The position numbers and the translations under genes were made by a program. Under the pieces are notes generated by a model, which saw nothing but the letters and a program-made list of their open reading frames with translations, was not told where the DNA came from and did not search any database. This document shows, piece by piece, positions 8,836 through 17,607 of a DNA stretch of 64,000 bases (its first letter is position 1; each line of letters starts with the position of its first letter). The DNA comes from Alistipes indistinctus YIT 12060 (GTDB taxonomy: Bacteria; Bacteroidota; Bacteroidia; Bacteroidales; Rikenellaceae): contig NZ_CP102250.1 of the NCBI RefSeq assembly GCF_025144995.1, positions 2,232,001 through 2,296,000 of the forward strand. The letters run 5' to 3'.

Positions 8836-9960
8836 ATGAAAAGTCTGATCATTGTATTGGCCGCGCTGCTGGCGGCCTGTACGGGCGGGCGGCAGGCGAC
8901 CGTCACCGTCGAGAACGACCTGGCCGTTTCCCGTGAGAACGAAACCGTCGAACTGTCGTGGAAGACGCTCAATACGAAAATCGCGGAGCTGACGGCTGAG
9001 AATGTGATCGTCACCAACGCCAAGGGCGAGCAGATTCCTTCGCAGGTGATCTATGCGGGCGAAGCGGCGCCGCAGGCGCTGATCTTCCAGGCCAGCGTCG
9101 ATGCCGAAGGATCGAGTGTCTATACCGTGACCAAGGGCGTGCGCGGCGAGTTCAAGTCCCGTGCCTACGGCCGTTTCGTACCCGAGCGCATGGACGACTA
9201 CGCATGGGAGAACAACCTCGCGGCGTTCCGGCTCTACGGTCCCGCGCTGGAGAAGATCATGGTCAGCAACGGTATCGACTACTGGGCCAAATCGACTCCG
9301 AACCTGGTGATCGACGACTGGTACAAGAAAGACCTCGGCGGCGAGGGCAGCTACCACCTCGACACGGGCGAGGGCTGCGACTGCTACAACGTGGGCCAGA
9401 CCCTCGGGATGGGCGCTTCGGCTCCGTATGCGGGCGGCAAATTGTGGTACAGCCGCAACTTCAGAGAGGCCGAGACGCTTGACAACGGGCCGATCCGCAC
9501 TACGGCGAAAATCACATACGCCCCGTTCGACGTGGACGGTCGGCAGGTGTCGCTGGTGAAGATCATTTCGCTGGATGCGAATACGCACTTCAACCGGATT
9601 GCCGATATCTATTCGGGCGGTCCGGATACGCTCTCCATTGCTGCGGGGATCGTGATCCATGCAGGAGCCGAACTGTTTCCCGGAGAGTCTTACTACGCGC
9701 TCTATGAACCGGCTTCCGATTCGCACAGCGGCAATGACGGCCCGTTGGGAGGTTCCGTGGTGATGCCCGGCGGCAAGCCCGAACGTATCGGCGATATTGC
9801 CGCCTGCGTCGGGACGGCCCGCAGCGGACAGCCGCTCATGTACTACATGGGTGCCGGCACGAGCAAGCAGGATATTTCGGCCGAGCAGTGGGTGCTGATG
9901 ACTACCCGGGAGCAGATGCTGTTGCAGCATCCGCTGAAAGTGACCCTCTCCGGCGAATAG
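8836..9960 (+). CDS. DUF4861-type lipoprotein
   Basis: This 374-residue exported lipoprotein has a signal MKSLIIVLAALLAAC with the lipid Cys at 15. The body resembles DUF4861 proteins, which are found in Bacteroidetes polysaccharide-utilisation regions and have a beta-rich, sugar-hydrolase-like fold of unknown activity. Features are an early strand block (TVTVENDLAV), a conserved AWENNLAAFRLYGP segment and DTGEGCDCYNVGQTLGMG. The ATG chosen starts the signal peptide; a longer frame would add 19 unlikely residues. It follows kduD and ends at a terminator, so it is probably the last gene of the uronate operon. A role in glycosaminoglycan oligosaccharide processing is inferred from context only. 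Confidence 0.75.
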   Translation: MKSLIIVLAALLAACTGGRQATVTVENDLAVSRENETVELSWKTLNTKIAELTAENVIVTNAKGEQIPSQVIYAGEAAPQALIFQASVDAEGSSVYTVTKGVRGEFKSRAYGRFVPERMDDYAWENNLAAFRLYGPALEKIMVSNGIDYWAKSTPNLVIDDWYKKDLGGEGSYHLDTGEGCDCYNVGQTLGMGASAPYAGGKLWYSRNFREAETLDNGPIRTTAKITYAPFDVDGRQVSLVKIISLDANTHFNRIADIYSGGPDTLSIAAGIVIHAGAELFPGESYYALYEPASDSHSGNDGPLGGSVVMPGGKPERIGDIAACVGTARSGQPLMYYMGAGTSKQDISAEQWVLMTTREQMLLQHPLKVTLSGE

Positions 9961-10083
9961 TCTTCCCGGATGTGCAGGCCTTCGGACGATAAAGTCGCTC
10001 CGGTCGGCACGATTGGACGGGTCGGTCGATCCGAAGGGCATAGCCGATCCCGTTCGAAGGAAACAATCGGATAAAAGGACATG

Positions 10084-10117
10084 CAAAAAGGACGCGTTGA
10101 GCGTCCTTTTTTTGTTG
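10084..10117 (+). terminator. Intrinsic terminator after the uronate cluster
   Basis: An AAAAAGGACGC / GCGTCCTTTTTTT hairpin has a 5-base loop (gttga) and an uninterrupted T tract. It closes the rightward uronate cluster. The A-rich arm also gives a T tract on the other strand, so it may serve the convergent gene ending at 10164 as well. Confidence 0.85.
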
Positions 10118-10163
10118 CGGGAGGGGTACGATTTTTACGATCCGTTGCCGGTTCTGTGAACCG

Positions 10164-11777
10164 TTACTGTTGCTGCGATTCGTCGAACGGACGGATCAGC
10201 GTGTAGTATTTGGCCAGCATCTGGTCTACTTCCCAGAACGGGGGATAGCCTTGTACGAGGTAGTCGAGGTATTGCGAAGCGGCTTTTTCGATGCGTTGCG
10301 GCAATGCAGTGCGTGCTTCGGCGGGAATGACCACGCGGAAAGCCGTTCCGGCAGGTTCGATCCCCAGGCCCGGACACAGCGGGGCGAGTTGCCCGAGCGC
10401 CGCCAGCAACGACTGAGCGAAGCGGGTCGAATCGGTGCCCGGCGCCGGTACGATGTACAGTTGGGGAAGTGCGCCGCCTCGTTCCACGAGCGTCAGGGTC
10501 GCTTTCTCCCCTTGCAGCGCCAGTTTCCGGTAGGGAGCCGGAAGCGCCTGCGGGATGCCGGTCGTCCCGACTGTCATTCCTGCCGTCGTCCCGGCATCTG
10601 CGTGCGATGCCGCCTTATCCTCCGGAGCGGTGGCGGCAGTTGCCGGGGATTCGCGTTGGGCCGGGGCCGTCCCGCTGCCGGGCAGGTAGTGGCGAATGCT
10701 CACGCCCGTGTGCACCCCGTTGAGAACGTAGCGTAACTCCCCGTTGCCGGGCAGTCGCAGCGTGTCGCCGGAGCGGTAGGGTTGTAATGCGGGCGGAAGG
10801 GCGGCCGAACCGCTGGCGCGGAGGTATTCGCGTTCGGGAACTGCAGCGGGGTATTGCCGGGCCGAGGTGAACTGGATCTGGCGGTTGTATTTGATCCGTT
10901 CCCGGCCGAAGACGGCCAGTTGGATCAGGTCGATGCGCGGTGCGGCGGCGAGCAAGAAGGCGTTTTGCAGTCCGAGGCTGTCGGCGGGGTAGCTCCAGTC
11001 GTCGTAATCGGCCGGGGCGGTTTCGAAAGCGGAATTATCCCGGCTTTCACCTTTCGCATTAGCCGTTTTGTCGTTTGCGGGCGACCCGGTTATCCCGGGA
11101 CGTAAGGCCGTGGAACTTCCCGTACCCTCCATGCGCGCGGTGAAAAGCGGCAGGACGCTTTCCGATACGATGGCCGGGGCTTCGGGCGAACCGCAAAGCT
11201 GGATGCCGAAGAAGTCGGCGTTGCGGGCGAGGGCCTGTTGCAGCAGGGCTGCGATCTCGTATCGTTCGGGCATCAGTTCGTAGAGCACCAGTCCTTTTTC
11301 GTCCGCGAGGCCCAGCGAGCGTTCCAGTTCGCGGAACTCCGGCGTGCCGGAGGCCAGCGGTGCGGTCGAGAGCACGTTCAGGCCTGCGCCGATGCAGGCG
11401 GCCGAATAACCTGCCGCCGTTGCGGTGCGTCCCGAAAGCAGCGCGACGTTGCCGGGCTTTTCTCCGAGCATCCGCGCGAGGAAATCCCCCTCGTTGCTGA
11501 CCACTTCGTTCCACGAGGTGGCCGAGTCGGGGCGGCTGTTGAAGGCGTTGATCCGTGCGAGGTAACTTTGCAGTCCTTCGCCCTCGGGGGCGAAGACGTG
11601 TACGGTACGGTTGATCTGCGGGTTCATGCGGGATTGTACCTGAGCGAGCTGTTCGTCGGCAGGGTGCAGCACGATCAGTTCCGCTTCGCCCCGCGCTCCG
11701 GTGAAGGCGCTCCGGTTCGGCGTGCCGCAGCCGCAAAACAGGGTTGTGCATGCCAAAAGGATAATGGATCTTTTCAT
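10164..11777 (-). CDS. Oxidoreductase-like lipoprotein (Gfo/Idh-related, putative oxidoreductase C family), degenerate
   Basis: This 537-residue protein carries a lipobox (LFCG-Cys17). It follows the plan of Bacteroidetes 'putative oxidoreductase C-terminal' proteins: a Rossmann-like N-half (TVHVFAPEGEGLQ, EAGLNV-type AGLNVLS, VLYELMPERYEI) and a C-terminal AKYYTLIRP block that normally reads AKYYTT. Motifs that I recall as conserved look eroded: the LDPGHFHA-like start is LHPADEQLA, the KPM segment is TAPLA, and HLVDLVQW is RIDLIQL. Two low-complexity insertions (about residues 219-255 and 370-425) are visible. It may be a non-catalytic, sugar-binding relative. It follows the membrane-protein gene with a 94-base gap and the same orientation. 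Confidence 0.6.
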   Translation of the reverse strand: MKRSIILLACTTLFCGCGTPNRSAFTGARGEAELIVLHPADEQLAQVQSRMNPQINRTVHVFAPEGEGLQSYLARINAFNSRPDSATSWNEVVSNEGDFLARMLGEKPGNVALLSGRTATAAGYSAACIGAGLNVLSTAPLASGTPEFRELERSLGLADEKGLVLYELMPERYEIAALLQQALARNADFFGIQLCGSPEAPAIVSESVLPLFTARMEGTGSSTALRPGITGSPANDKTANAKGESRDNSAFETAPADYDDWSYPADSLGLQNAFLLAAAPRIDLIQLAVFGRERIKYNRQIQFTSARQYPAAVPEREYLRASGSAALPPALQPYRSGDTLRLPGNGELRYVLNGVHTGVSIRHYLPGSGTAPAQRESPATAATAPEDKAASHADAGTTAGMTVGTTGIPQALPAPYRKLALQGEKATLTLVERGGALPQLYIVPAPGTDSTRFAQSLLAALGQLAPLCPGLGIEPAGTAFRVVIPAEARTALPQRIEKAASQYLDYLVQGYPPFWEVDQMLAKYYTLIRPFDESQQQ

Positions 11778-11871
11778 ATCGATGGGATTAATGAACGGCC
11801 GTGTGATGGCGGTTGGACGGCCGGACATCTGGTTACGGCGGGTTGTGTGTGGATTGTGTGCCGGTTGCGGT

Positions 11872-12504
11872 TCAACGGTGCGGGCCCGGGCGGATGTCGG
11901 CGGCGGCGCCCGCTACGGGACTTCCCGACAGTCCGCCTGTGATGACGGTTAGCCCGAAGATACCTTTCGTTAGCATCAGTTTTTTGGTTCCTCCCTGTCG
12001 GGTCCGGTTGTAGACCGCCTGCGATACGGGAACGGTTTTTTCCTGTCCGTTTGCGAAAGCCAGACGCAGGAAATACGACCGTCTTACGCCATTGGCAACG
12101 TATCTGTATTTGCCGGCCCGGCGGGTCATTTGCCGCTCTTTGGTGTGTTTCGACACGACCGATGCCTGCTCCCGGCGGGTAGCTTCCGGGCCAGAGGGCA
12201 GGTAATAGTTGCCGTCGAGGACAAAGGCCGTGCAGAAAGTCGTTACGAGGAACAAATGACAGGCTGTGCGGAGAATGCCGTTGTCCGGAACGACCAGCCA
12301 TTTCCAGCTGTTCCGCAGCGGCAGCGTAACGATTGCGACCGACAAAGCCGCAGCCAGCAAAATCCATCCGTTGACGACCGTCTTTTCGTAAATGCAGTAG
12401 GCTTGTACGGCTACGGTTACGGCGACCACCAGGTAGCACAGCCGCAGGAAGTGGCGAAGTTTCCCTTTTGTTAAGTCGGCGTTGTTCGTCTGTGGTGCTG
12501 TCAT
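11872..12504 (-). CDS. Small integral membrane protein of unknown function
   Basis: I do not recognise this 210-residue protein. Two or three hydrophobic segments near residues 22-40, 46-62 and 80-97 suggest an N-terminal membrane domain. A basic, soluble C-terminal part follows (NGVRRSYFLRLAFANGQEKT), and the end is Gly/Ala-rich (GLTVITGGLSGSPVAGAAADI). The ATG start gives a short polar tail before the first membrane segment. It lies upstream of the oxidoreductase-like lipoprotein and downstream of trmB, in the same orientation. Confidence 0.55.
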   Translation of the reverse strand: MTAPQTNNADLTKGKLRHFLRLCYLVVAVTVAVQAYCIYEKTVVNGWILLAAALSVAIVTLPLRNSWKWLVVPDNGILRTACHLFLVTTFCTAFVLDGNYYLPSGPEATRREQASVVSKHTKERQMTRRAGKYRYVANGVRRSYFLRLAFANGQEKTVPVSQAVYNRTRQGGTKKLMLTKGIFGLTVITGGLSGSPVAGAAADIRPGPHR

Positions 12505-12637
12505 GCCTGTCGTTTTCGTAGTCCGCGCCTCGCTTTTTTAAAGCGTGGGTTGTTCCGAGGCGGTTTCGTTCGTACGGTTCCGGTGCTTTCCTGTTCCTTC
12601 TCTTCCTGTGCGATGTATGGTAGCCCGATCGTGCGGC

Positions 12638-13366
12638 TTATCTCTGCAACAGCTCGTCCGGGGCGAATTCGACCGGAGCGAACTCCGTGTGGCCGTCCAG
12701 CGAGAAGCGGATGTAGGTGATCGGTACGCCCTGGGCGAGGAATCGCTTTTCATAAGTGGTCTTGATCGACAGCAGGTCGTCCGCAAATCCGGTGCCGTAA
12801 ATGTCGGTGTTGCAAGCCTCTATGGGTAAGGCGTTGCCTTCGGCCACCGTACGCGTGTAGTCGTGCAGGTGCCGGCAGTCGCTTTTGAGGTGGATCGGTC
12901 CGCCCGGGCGCAGGAAGCGGGCGTAGCGGGTAAGGAATTCCGGTGCGGTGAGGCGTTTCTTCACACGCCCCTTGCGCAGCTGCGGGTCGGGGAACGTGAT
13001 CCAGATTTCGTCCACTTCGCCCGGTGCGAAACAGGAGTCGATGAACTCGATGCGCGTGCGCAGGAAGCCCGCGTTGCGCATCTCCTGTTCGGTCGCGGTT
13101 TTTGCGCCGCGCCACATCCGAGCGCCCTTGATGTCTACGCCGATGAAGTTTTTGTCGGGGTAGCGTTCGGCCAGCGAAACGGTGTATTCGCCGCGCCCGC
13201 AGCCCAGTTCGAGTACGACCGGGTTCGGATTGCCGAAAAAGTCTTCGCGCCAACGGCCTTTGAGCCTGAAATCGGTGCGGAATACCTCTTCGAATTCGGG
13301 CTGTACCATGCAGCGGAAAGTGAGGTTCTCGGCGAAACGCCTCAGTTTGTCTTTTCCTCGGGCCAT
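12638..13366 (-). CDS. trmB: tRNA (guanine-N7-)-methyltransferase TrmB
   Basis: TrmB methylates G46 of tRNA with S-adenosylmethionine. The 242-residue protein has the SAM-binding motif ELGCGRGEYTV near residue 53, the acidic GVDIKGARMW block, and the family signature ITFPDPQLRKGRVKKRL, which carries the catalytic Asp. The C-terminal YEKRF segment is also typical. The length is normal and the start is the ATG that opens MARGKDKLRRF. The next gene upstream (gldH-like) ends 213 bases away, with no terminator recognised between them. Confidence 0.93.
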   Translation of the reverse strand: MARGKDKLRRFAENLTFRCMVQPEFEEVFRTDFRLKGRWREDFFGNPNPVVLELGCGRGEYTVSLAERYPDKNFIGVDIKGARMWRGAKTATEQEMRNAGFLRTRIEFIDSCFAPGEVDEIWITFPDPQLRKGRVKKRLTAPEFLTRYARFLRPGGPIHLKSDCRHLHDYTRTVAEGNALPIEACNTDIYGTGFADDLLSIKTTYEKRFLAQGVPITYIRFSLDGHTEFAPVEFAPDELLQR

Positions 13367-13579
13367 ATATCGGTTCGGATTGAAATCGGGTTGTGTTCAG
13401 GTATTGGTTGTTAGTGTGTTTGCTGTTCGTATAGCGGCGCTTGCGGGTGCGTGCGGGTCCGGCTGTTTCTGCGGCGCTACGGTTTTTCCGCTTTGCGGTT
13501 CGGGCCGCAACGGCGTGTGCCGGGAAAGCGCGCGTTGCCGGTTTCAGGCCGGGGCGGGGTTACGGGCCGGGATGCGGTT

Positions 13580-14095
13580 TTACCGGATGTCGATGCCCAC
13601 GGCGGCCACTCCTTCGATGCTTCCGCCGGGCATTACCGGTGAAAAGGTGAACAGGTAGCGTCCCGGGCGGGCGAACGTCGTGCGCGTGCGCACCAGCTGT
13701 TCTCGGTCGAAAAAGAGGCCCGCTTCGGGAACCCCGTCGAACGCCCGGATGCTGACCGTGTCGCGCCACTTGTAACCATCTGGCGTCGTGGTCGTGACGG
13801 CGAGCGTGAGCCGGTCGTAGCCGAAATTATTCCGGAGGCGCGCCGTGACATAGAGCGTGCGCTCGGAGAGCGTGTCGCGGTTGTCGTACGCGACCGTCGC
13901 CGGGCTCCCCCAGCCGCCGGGGTCGGTCTCCGCGACCCGGATCTCGAGCGGCGAGAGACAGCCGGTCGCTAGGACGGTGCAGCCCGCCGCACAGGCCATC
14001 GCCGCCCGGCGAAGGCGGGACGGGTAACGGTTGGCTGCCTGTCCGGTTCGGCGGACGTAAGCTGTGTCTCGGAAAGGGGGTGTGCGCCGGGCCAT
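13580..14095 (-). CDS. gldH: GldH-family lipoprotein
   Basis: This is a lipoprotein of up to 171 residues with a lipobox LATG-Cys46. After it comes a beta-sandwich-like sequence with YVTARLRNNFGYDRLTL and TPDGYKWRDTV. That matches the GldH pattern 'Ln.Rnn..Y.yl.l.v....P.G....DT'. GldH was found in Flavobacterium gliding but is widespread in non-gliding Bacteroidales. A gldH gene next to a PSP1 gene is a common arrangement in the phylum and supports the call. The start is uncertain: the first ATG gives an unusually long basic n-region, and a later start could be used. It begins 24 bases after the PSP1 stop, so the two are co-transcribed. Confidence 0.7.
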   Translation of the reverse strand: MARRTPPFRDTAYVRRTGQAANRYPSRLRRAAMACAAGCTVLATGCLSPLEIRVAETDPGGWGSPATVAYDNRDTLSERTLYVTARLRNNFGYDRLTLAVTTTTPDGYKWRDTVSIRAFDGVPEAGLFFDREQLVRTRTTFARPGRYLFTFSPVMPGGSIEGVAAVGIDIR

Positions 14096-14119
14096 GGTTC
14101 AGTCGCAGGGGTGCGGGTC

Positions 14120-15838
14120 TTATTCCGCCGGGGAGTTTCCTCCGTTGCGGTCGTTACCGTTGTTGTTGCCACCGTTTGTGCGCGGGCCGTTCCCGGCGTT
14201 GTCGCCGCCGTCCGCAGGGGTGCCGTTTCGATTGCCGTTATTGTTCCCGGTATTCGCTGGAACCCGGTTCGGCCTGTTGCCGCCGTTCGGATTAATGTTG
14301 TTGTCGTTCGGGTTCGGGCCGTCGGGCCTGCGTCCCCGTCCCCGGCTGCGCCGTTGTTGCTCTTCGCCGCGCGGGGTCTGTCCGTCCGGTTGGGTGGGCC
14401 GGGGCTGCCGCCGCTGCTGCGGCCCACCCGGTTGTCCGTTGTTACGGGTGTTCGGCCGCTCTTCTCTGGAAGCGGAGCCCTGCGGCCGGTCTGGGCGGTT
14501 GTCGCCGCGTCCGCGCCGGTTGCTGTTCGGACGACCGGCGCCGCCGGCCTGCGGATTTTCACTGCCGGAACGCCTCGGGGCGTCGCCGGAGCGGCCTGCG
14601 GTGCGGGCTTCACGGCCTTCCTCGCTGCGGGAACCGCTGCGGGCGTTCTCTCCGCCGTTGTCGCGGTCGGACCGTTTCCGGTCGCGTCCTTTGCGGCGCT
14701 TGGCCCCCTGCTTGTCGAAGCGGGTGAGGCTCTCCTCGCCCACGCCGTCCGAGAAGGTCGGTTCGTTGGTGACGGCCGACAGGTCCACGTCGCTCAGGCG
14801 GTCGGGCTTGACGCCCTGCCGGTTGAGGCGGATGATCTCCTTGACGCGCTCGACGCTCAGCGGCTGCATGCCGCCCAATGCGTGCGGATCGCTGCTGAAC
14901 CACATCGTGCGGCTCAGGATGTCGGTCTTGACCAGGTAGTATTCGCCGTCGAGTATCTGCAGCGGTTCGCGCACGCGCGGAAAATCCTTGCGGGCGTCGA
15001 GGTAGGTGTCCAGTTCGTACACGAGGCAGCACTTCAGTTTGCCGCACTGCCCGGCCAGTTTCTGCGGGTTGAGCGAAATCTCCTGGTGGCGTGCCGCGTT
15101 GGTCGTTACCGAGACGAAGCTCGAAATCCACGATGCACAGCACAGTTCGCGGCCGCACGACCCCAGCCCGCCGATGCGTCCGGCCTCCTGGCGCGCGCCG
15201 ATCTGCTTCATCTCGATGCGGATACGGAACTGCTCGGCGAAAATTTTGATCAGTTCGCGGAAATCCACGCGCTCGTCGGCGATGTAGTAAAAAATAGCCT
15301 TGATTTTGTCGCCCTGGTATTCGACGTCGCCGATCTTCATGTTGAGTCCCAGTTCGGCCGCAATCTGCCGCGAGCGGATCATCGTCGTGTGCTCGAGCGC
15401 GATGGCCTCCTGCCACTTCTCGATGTCGCCCGGCTTCGCCTTGCGGTAGATCTTTTTGAACTCGCCGTTGAGCGGGTTGAAGCCGACGCGCTTCATCTGG
15501 CGCGCGACCAGGTCGCCCGTGAGCGAGACGATGCCGATGTCGTGGCCCGGGGAGGCCTCCACCGCCACGATGTCGCCCGTTTTGAGCGGCAGGTTGTTTA
15601 CGTTGCGGTAGAAACTTTTGCGCGTATTTTTGAAGCGTACCTCGAAAATGTCGTCGGGGAATACTTCCGGCATGCCTTCGAGCCAGTTGGTCGAGCCGAG
15701 CTTGTAGCAGCCCGTGCAAACTTCGGCCGACGTCTCGCCGCCACGGCGGCAGAACGAGCAGCCGCGTCCCACGTCGAGACTGCAGTCGCAGTCGCCTTCG
15801 GGGCGGGGGAAAGTATGGTTGTCGTGTTTCGGATCCAT
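14120..15838 (-). CDS. PSP1 domain protein (RicT/YaaT homologue) with long low-complexity tail
   Basis: Residues about 50-330 form the PSP1 domain. Its signatures GSCGRELCCASW and GQCGKLKCCLVYE are the Cys blocks of RicT, a B. subtilis protein that with RicA/RicF binds Fe-S clusters and assists RNase Y. The N-terminus holds six cysteines (17, 19, 27, 30, 41, 44). From about residue 375 the protein becomes a roughly 200-residue tail rich in Arg, Gly, Asn, Pro and Gln, with RGRGRR-like and NGNRNG-like stretches, suggesting RNA binding. The family is normally 400-450 residues in this phylum. A role in mRNA processing is inferred from RicT. The opposite strand carries a 608-codon open frame that is a mirror of this repetitive GC-rich DNA. 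Confidence 0.85.
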   Translation of the reverse strand: MDPKHDNHTFPRPEGDCDCSLDVGRGCSFCRRGGETSAEVCTGCYKLGSTNWLEGMPEVFPDDIFEVRFKNTRKSFYRNVNNLPLKTGDIVAVEASPGHDIGIVSLTGDLVARQMKRVGFNPLNGEFKKIYRKAKPGDIEKWQEAIALEHTTMIRSRQIAAELGLNMKIGDVEYQGDKIKAIFYYIADERVDFRELIKIFAEQFRIRIEMKQIGARQEAGRIGGLGSCGRELCCASWISSFVSVTTNAARHQEISLNPQKLAGQCGKLKCCLVYELDTYLDARKDFPRVREPLQILDGEYYLVKTDILSRTMWFSSDPHALGGMQPLSVERVKEIIRLNRQGVKPDRLSDVDLSAVTNEPTFSDGVGEESLTRFDKQGAKRRKGRDRKRSDRDNGGENARSGSRSEEGREARTAGRSGDAPRRSGSENPQAGGAGRPNSNRRGRGDNRPDRPQGSASREERPNTRNNGQPGGPQQRRQPRPTQPDGQTPRGEEQQRRSRGRGRRPDGPNPNDNNINPNGGNRPNRVPANTGNNNGNRNGTPADGGDNAGNGPRTNGGNNNGNDRNGGNSPAE

Positions 15839-15947
15839 GTGTTTTTCCGGTCGGCAGGGGGGTCCCTGCGGGTTTCTATTCTATGTTGGCCGTCAGTGCA
15901 TTGGACGGGGCCGTGCCGGGCCGTCGTGCGGGCATAATGACGCTTTG

Positions 15948-15955
15948 CAAAGATA
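15948..15955 (-). promoter_or_regulatory. Probable -7 element of the PSP1-gldH promoter
   Basis: Read leftward the site is TATCTTTG, a perfect -7 element. It would give a leader of about 100 bases before the PSP1 ATG. No clear TTG lies 19-21 bases upstream, so only the -7 half is supported. Confidence 0.45.
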
Positions 15956-16128
15956 ATAAAAAAAACGGGATTGCCGCGGGGGGCGCATTGCGGTGTGCGG
16001 GTCCGCGTTTCGGCAGCGGCCGGACGCGGGAATAAAATGCCGGGCCGGGCTGAAAAACTGCCGGGACGGTAAGGAAACGTTGCGAAAATATGTTATTTTT
16101 GACAAAACAAATCTAAAACCTACGCGCT

Positions 16129-17466
16129 ATGGAGGTCAAGAAACTGATGGACGAACTCGCAATGCGTCACCCCGGCGAGAGCGAGTACCTGCAGGCGGTA
16201 CACGAAGTGCTGCTTTCGATCGAGGAGGTTTACAACAGTCATCCGGAATTCGAGGCGAACCGCATCGCCGAACGGATCGTGGAACCGGACCGTATTTTCA
16301 CATTCAAAGTGCCTTGGGTGGACGACCGGGGTGCGGTGCATGTGAATATCGGTTACCGCGTGCAGTTCAACAATGCGATCGGCCCTTACAAGGGCGGGCT
16401 GCGGTTCCATCCGAGCGTGAACCTGAGTATCCTGAAGTTCCTCGGATTCGAGCAGATATTCAAGAATGCGCTCACTACGCTCCCGATGGGCGGTGCGAAG
16501 GGCGGTTCGGATTTCGATCCGAAGGGGAAGTCCGACGCGGAGGTGATGCGCTTCTGCCAGGCGTTCATGACCGAATTGTGGCGCTATATCGGTCCGGAGA
16601 CGGACGTGCCGGCGGGCGACATCGGCGTCGGCGGCCGCGAAGTGGGGTATTTGTACGGCATGTACCGCAAGTTGGCCCGCGAGAATACCGGCGTATTGAC
16701 CGGTAAGGGAATGACCTTCGGCGGCTCGTTGATCCGTCCCGAAGCGACCGGTTTCGGAGCGGTCTATTTTGTCAGGCAGATGCTCGAAACGGCCGGTGAT
16801 TCGCTGCGGGGCAAGGTGATCGCGTTGTCGGGTTTCGGCAACGTAACCTGGGGCGTGGCGCTCAAAGCCGTGCAGGAGGGCGCGAAAGTGGTGACCGTGT
16901 CGGGCCCGGACGGCTATGTCTGCGACGAGGCGGGGTTGGACGGCGAGAAGATCGGCTACCTGCTGGAGCTGCGCGCATCGAACAACGATGTGGTGGCGCC
17001 CTATGCCGACCGTTTCCCGGGCGCGAAGTTCGTTCCGGGGCGCAAGCCGTGGGAAGTGAAGGCGGATATCGCGATGCCCTGTGCGACACAGAACGAGCTC
17101 GACGGCAGGGATGCCGAAGCGCTGGTCGCAAACGGGGTGAAATATGTGGCCGAGGTGTCCAACATGGGGTGTACGCCCGAAGCCGCAGACCTCTTTATCG
17201 CCCGGGAAATTCCGTTCGGGCCGGGTAAGGCGGTCAATGCCGGCGGTGTGGCCACTTCGGGCCTGGAGATGTCGCAGAACGCGATGAAGATGAGCTGGAG
17301 CGCGGCCGAAGTGGACCGGCGGCTGCAGGAGATCATGACTTCGATCCACGACGTTTGCGTCCGGTACGGCACCGGCCCGGACGGCTACGTCAATTATATG
17401 AAGGGCGCGAACATCGCCGGGTTTATGAAGGTGGCCCGCAGCATGGTCGAACAGGGGGTCCTGTAA
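16129..17466 (+). CDS. gdhA: Glutamate dehydrogenase (NADP-type, hexameric)
   Basis: This enzyme interconverts 2-oxoglutarate plus ammonia and glutamate, the main ammonia-assimilation route in gut Bacteroidales. At 445 residues it is full length for the small hexameric class. The catalytic Lys124 lies in LPMGGAKGGSDFDP, the substrate-binding GPYKGGLRFHP block is intact, and the dinucleotide fold begins at VIALSGFGNVTWG. The NADP preference is inferred from similarity to bacterial GdhA. The start is the ATG opening MEVKKLMDEL. A -7-like TATTTTTG lies at 16094-16101, without a well-spaced -33. Confidence 0.95.
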   Translation: MEVKKLMDELAMRHPGESEYLQAVHEVLLSIEEVYNSHPEFEANRIAERIVEPDRIFTFKVPWVDDRGAVHVNIGYRVQFNNAIGPYKGGLRFHPSVNLSILKFLGFEQIFKNALTTLPMGGAKGGSDFDPKGKSDAEVMRFCQAFMTELWRYIGPETDVPAGDIGVGGREVGYLYGMYRKLARENTGVLTGKGMTFGGSLIRPEATGFGAVYFVRQMLETAGDSLRGKVIALSGFGNVTWGVALKAVQEGAKVVTVSGPDGYVCDEAGLDGEKIGYLLELRASNNDVVAPYADRFPGAKFVPGRKPWEVKADIAMPCATQNELDGRDAEALVANGVKYVAEVSNMGCTPEAADLFIAREIPFGPGKAVNAGGVATSGLEMSQNAMKMSWSAAEVDRRLQEIMTSIHDVCVRYGTGPDGYVNYMKGANIAGFMKVARSMVEQGVL

Positions 17467-17607
17467 CGGCGCCGGTCCGGGGCGGGCCCCGGGCGGACGG
17501 CGTGCGGCGGAGGTTTCGATTCCGCATGCGGGAGGAACCGATAGCCGCAAAGGGACAGGGAGACAGAAATCTTATTTTCCTCATACAAACAACCGAATCG
17601 AAAGGAA

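Noticed and set aside
13580-14095. Gliding motility as a phenotype
   Set aside because: A GldH homologue alone does not show gliding. The gene is common in non-motile Bacteroidales, and no other gld/spr genes are in the window.
14111-15937. 608-codon open frame on the plus strand
   Set aside because: It is the mirror of the PSP1 gene. Its product is Val/Ala/Arg-rich without family motifs, and the minus-strand protein has clear RicT Cys blocks.
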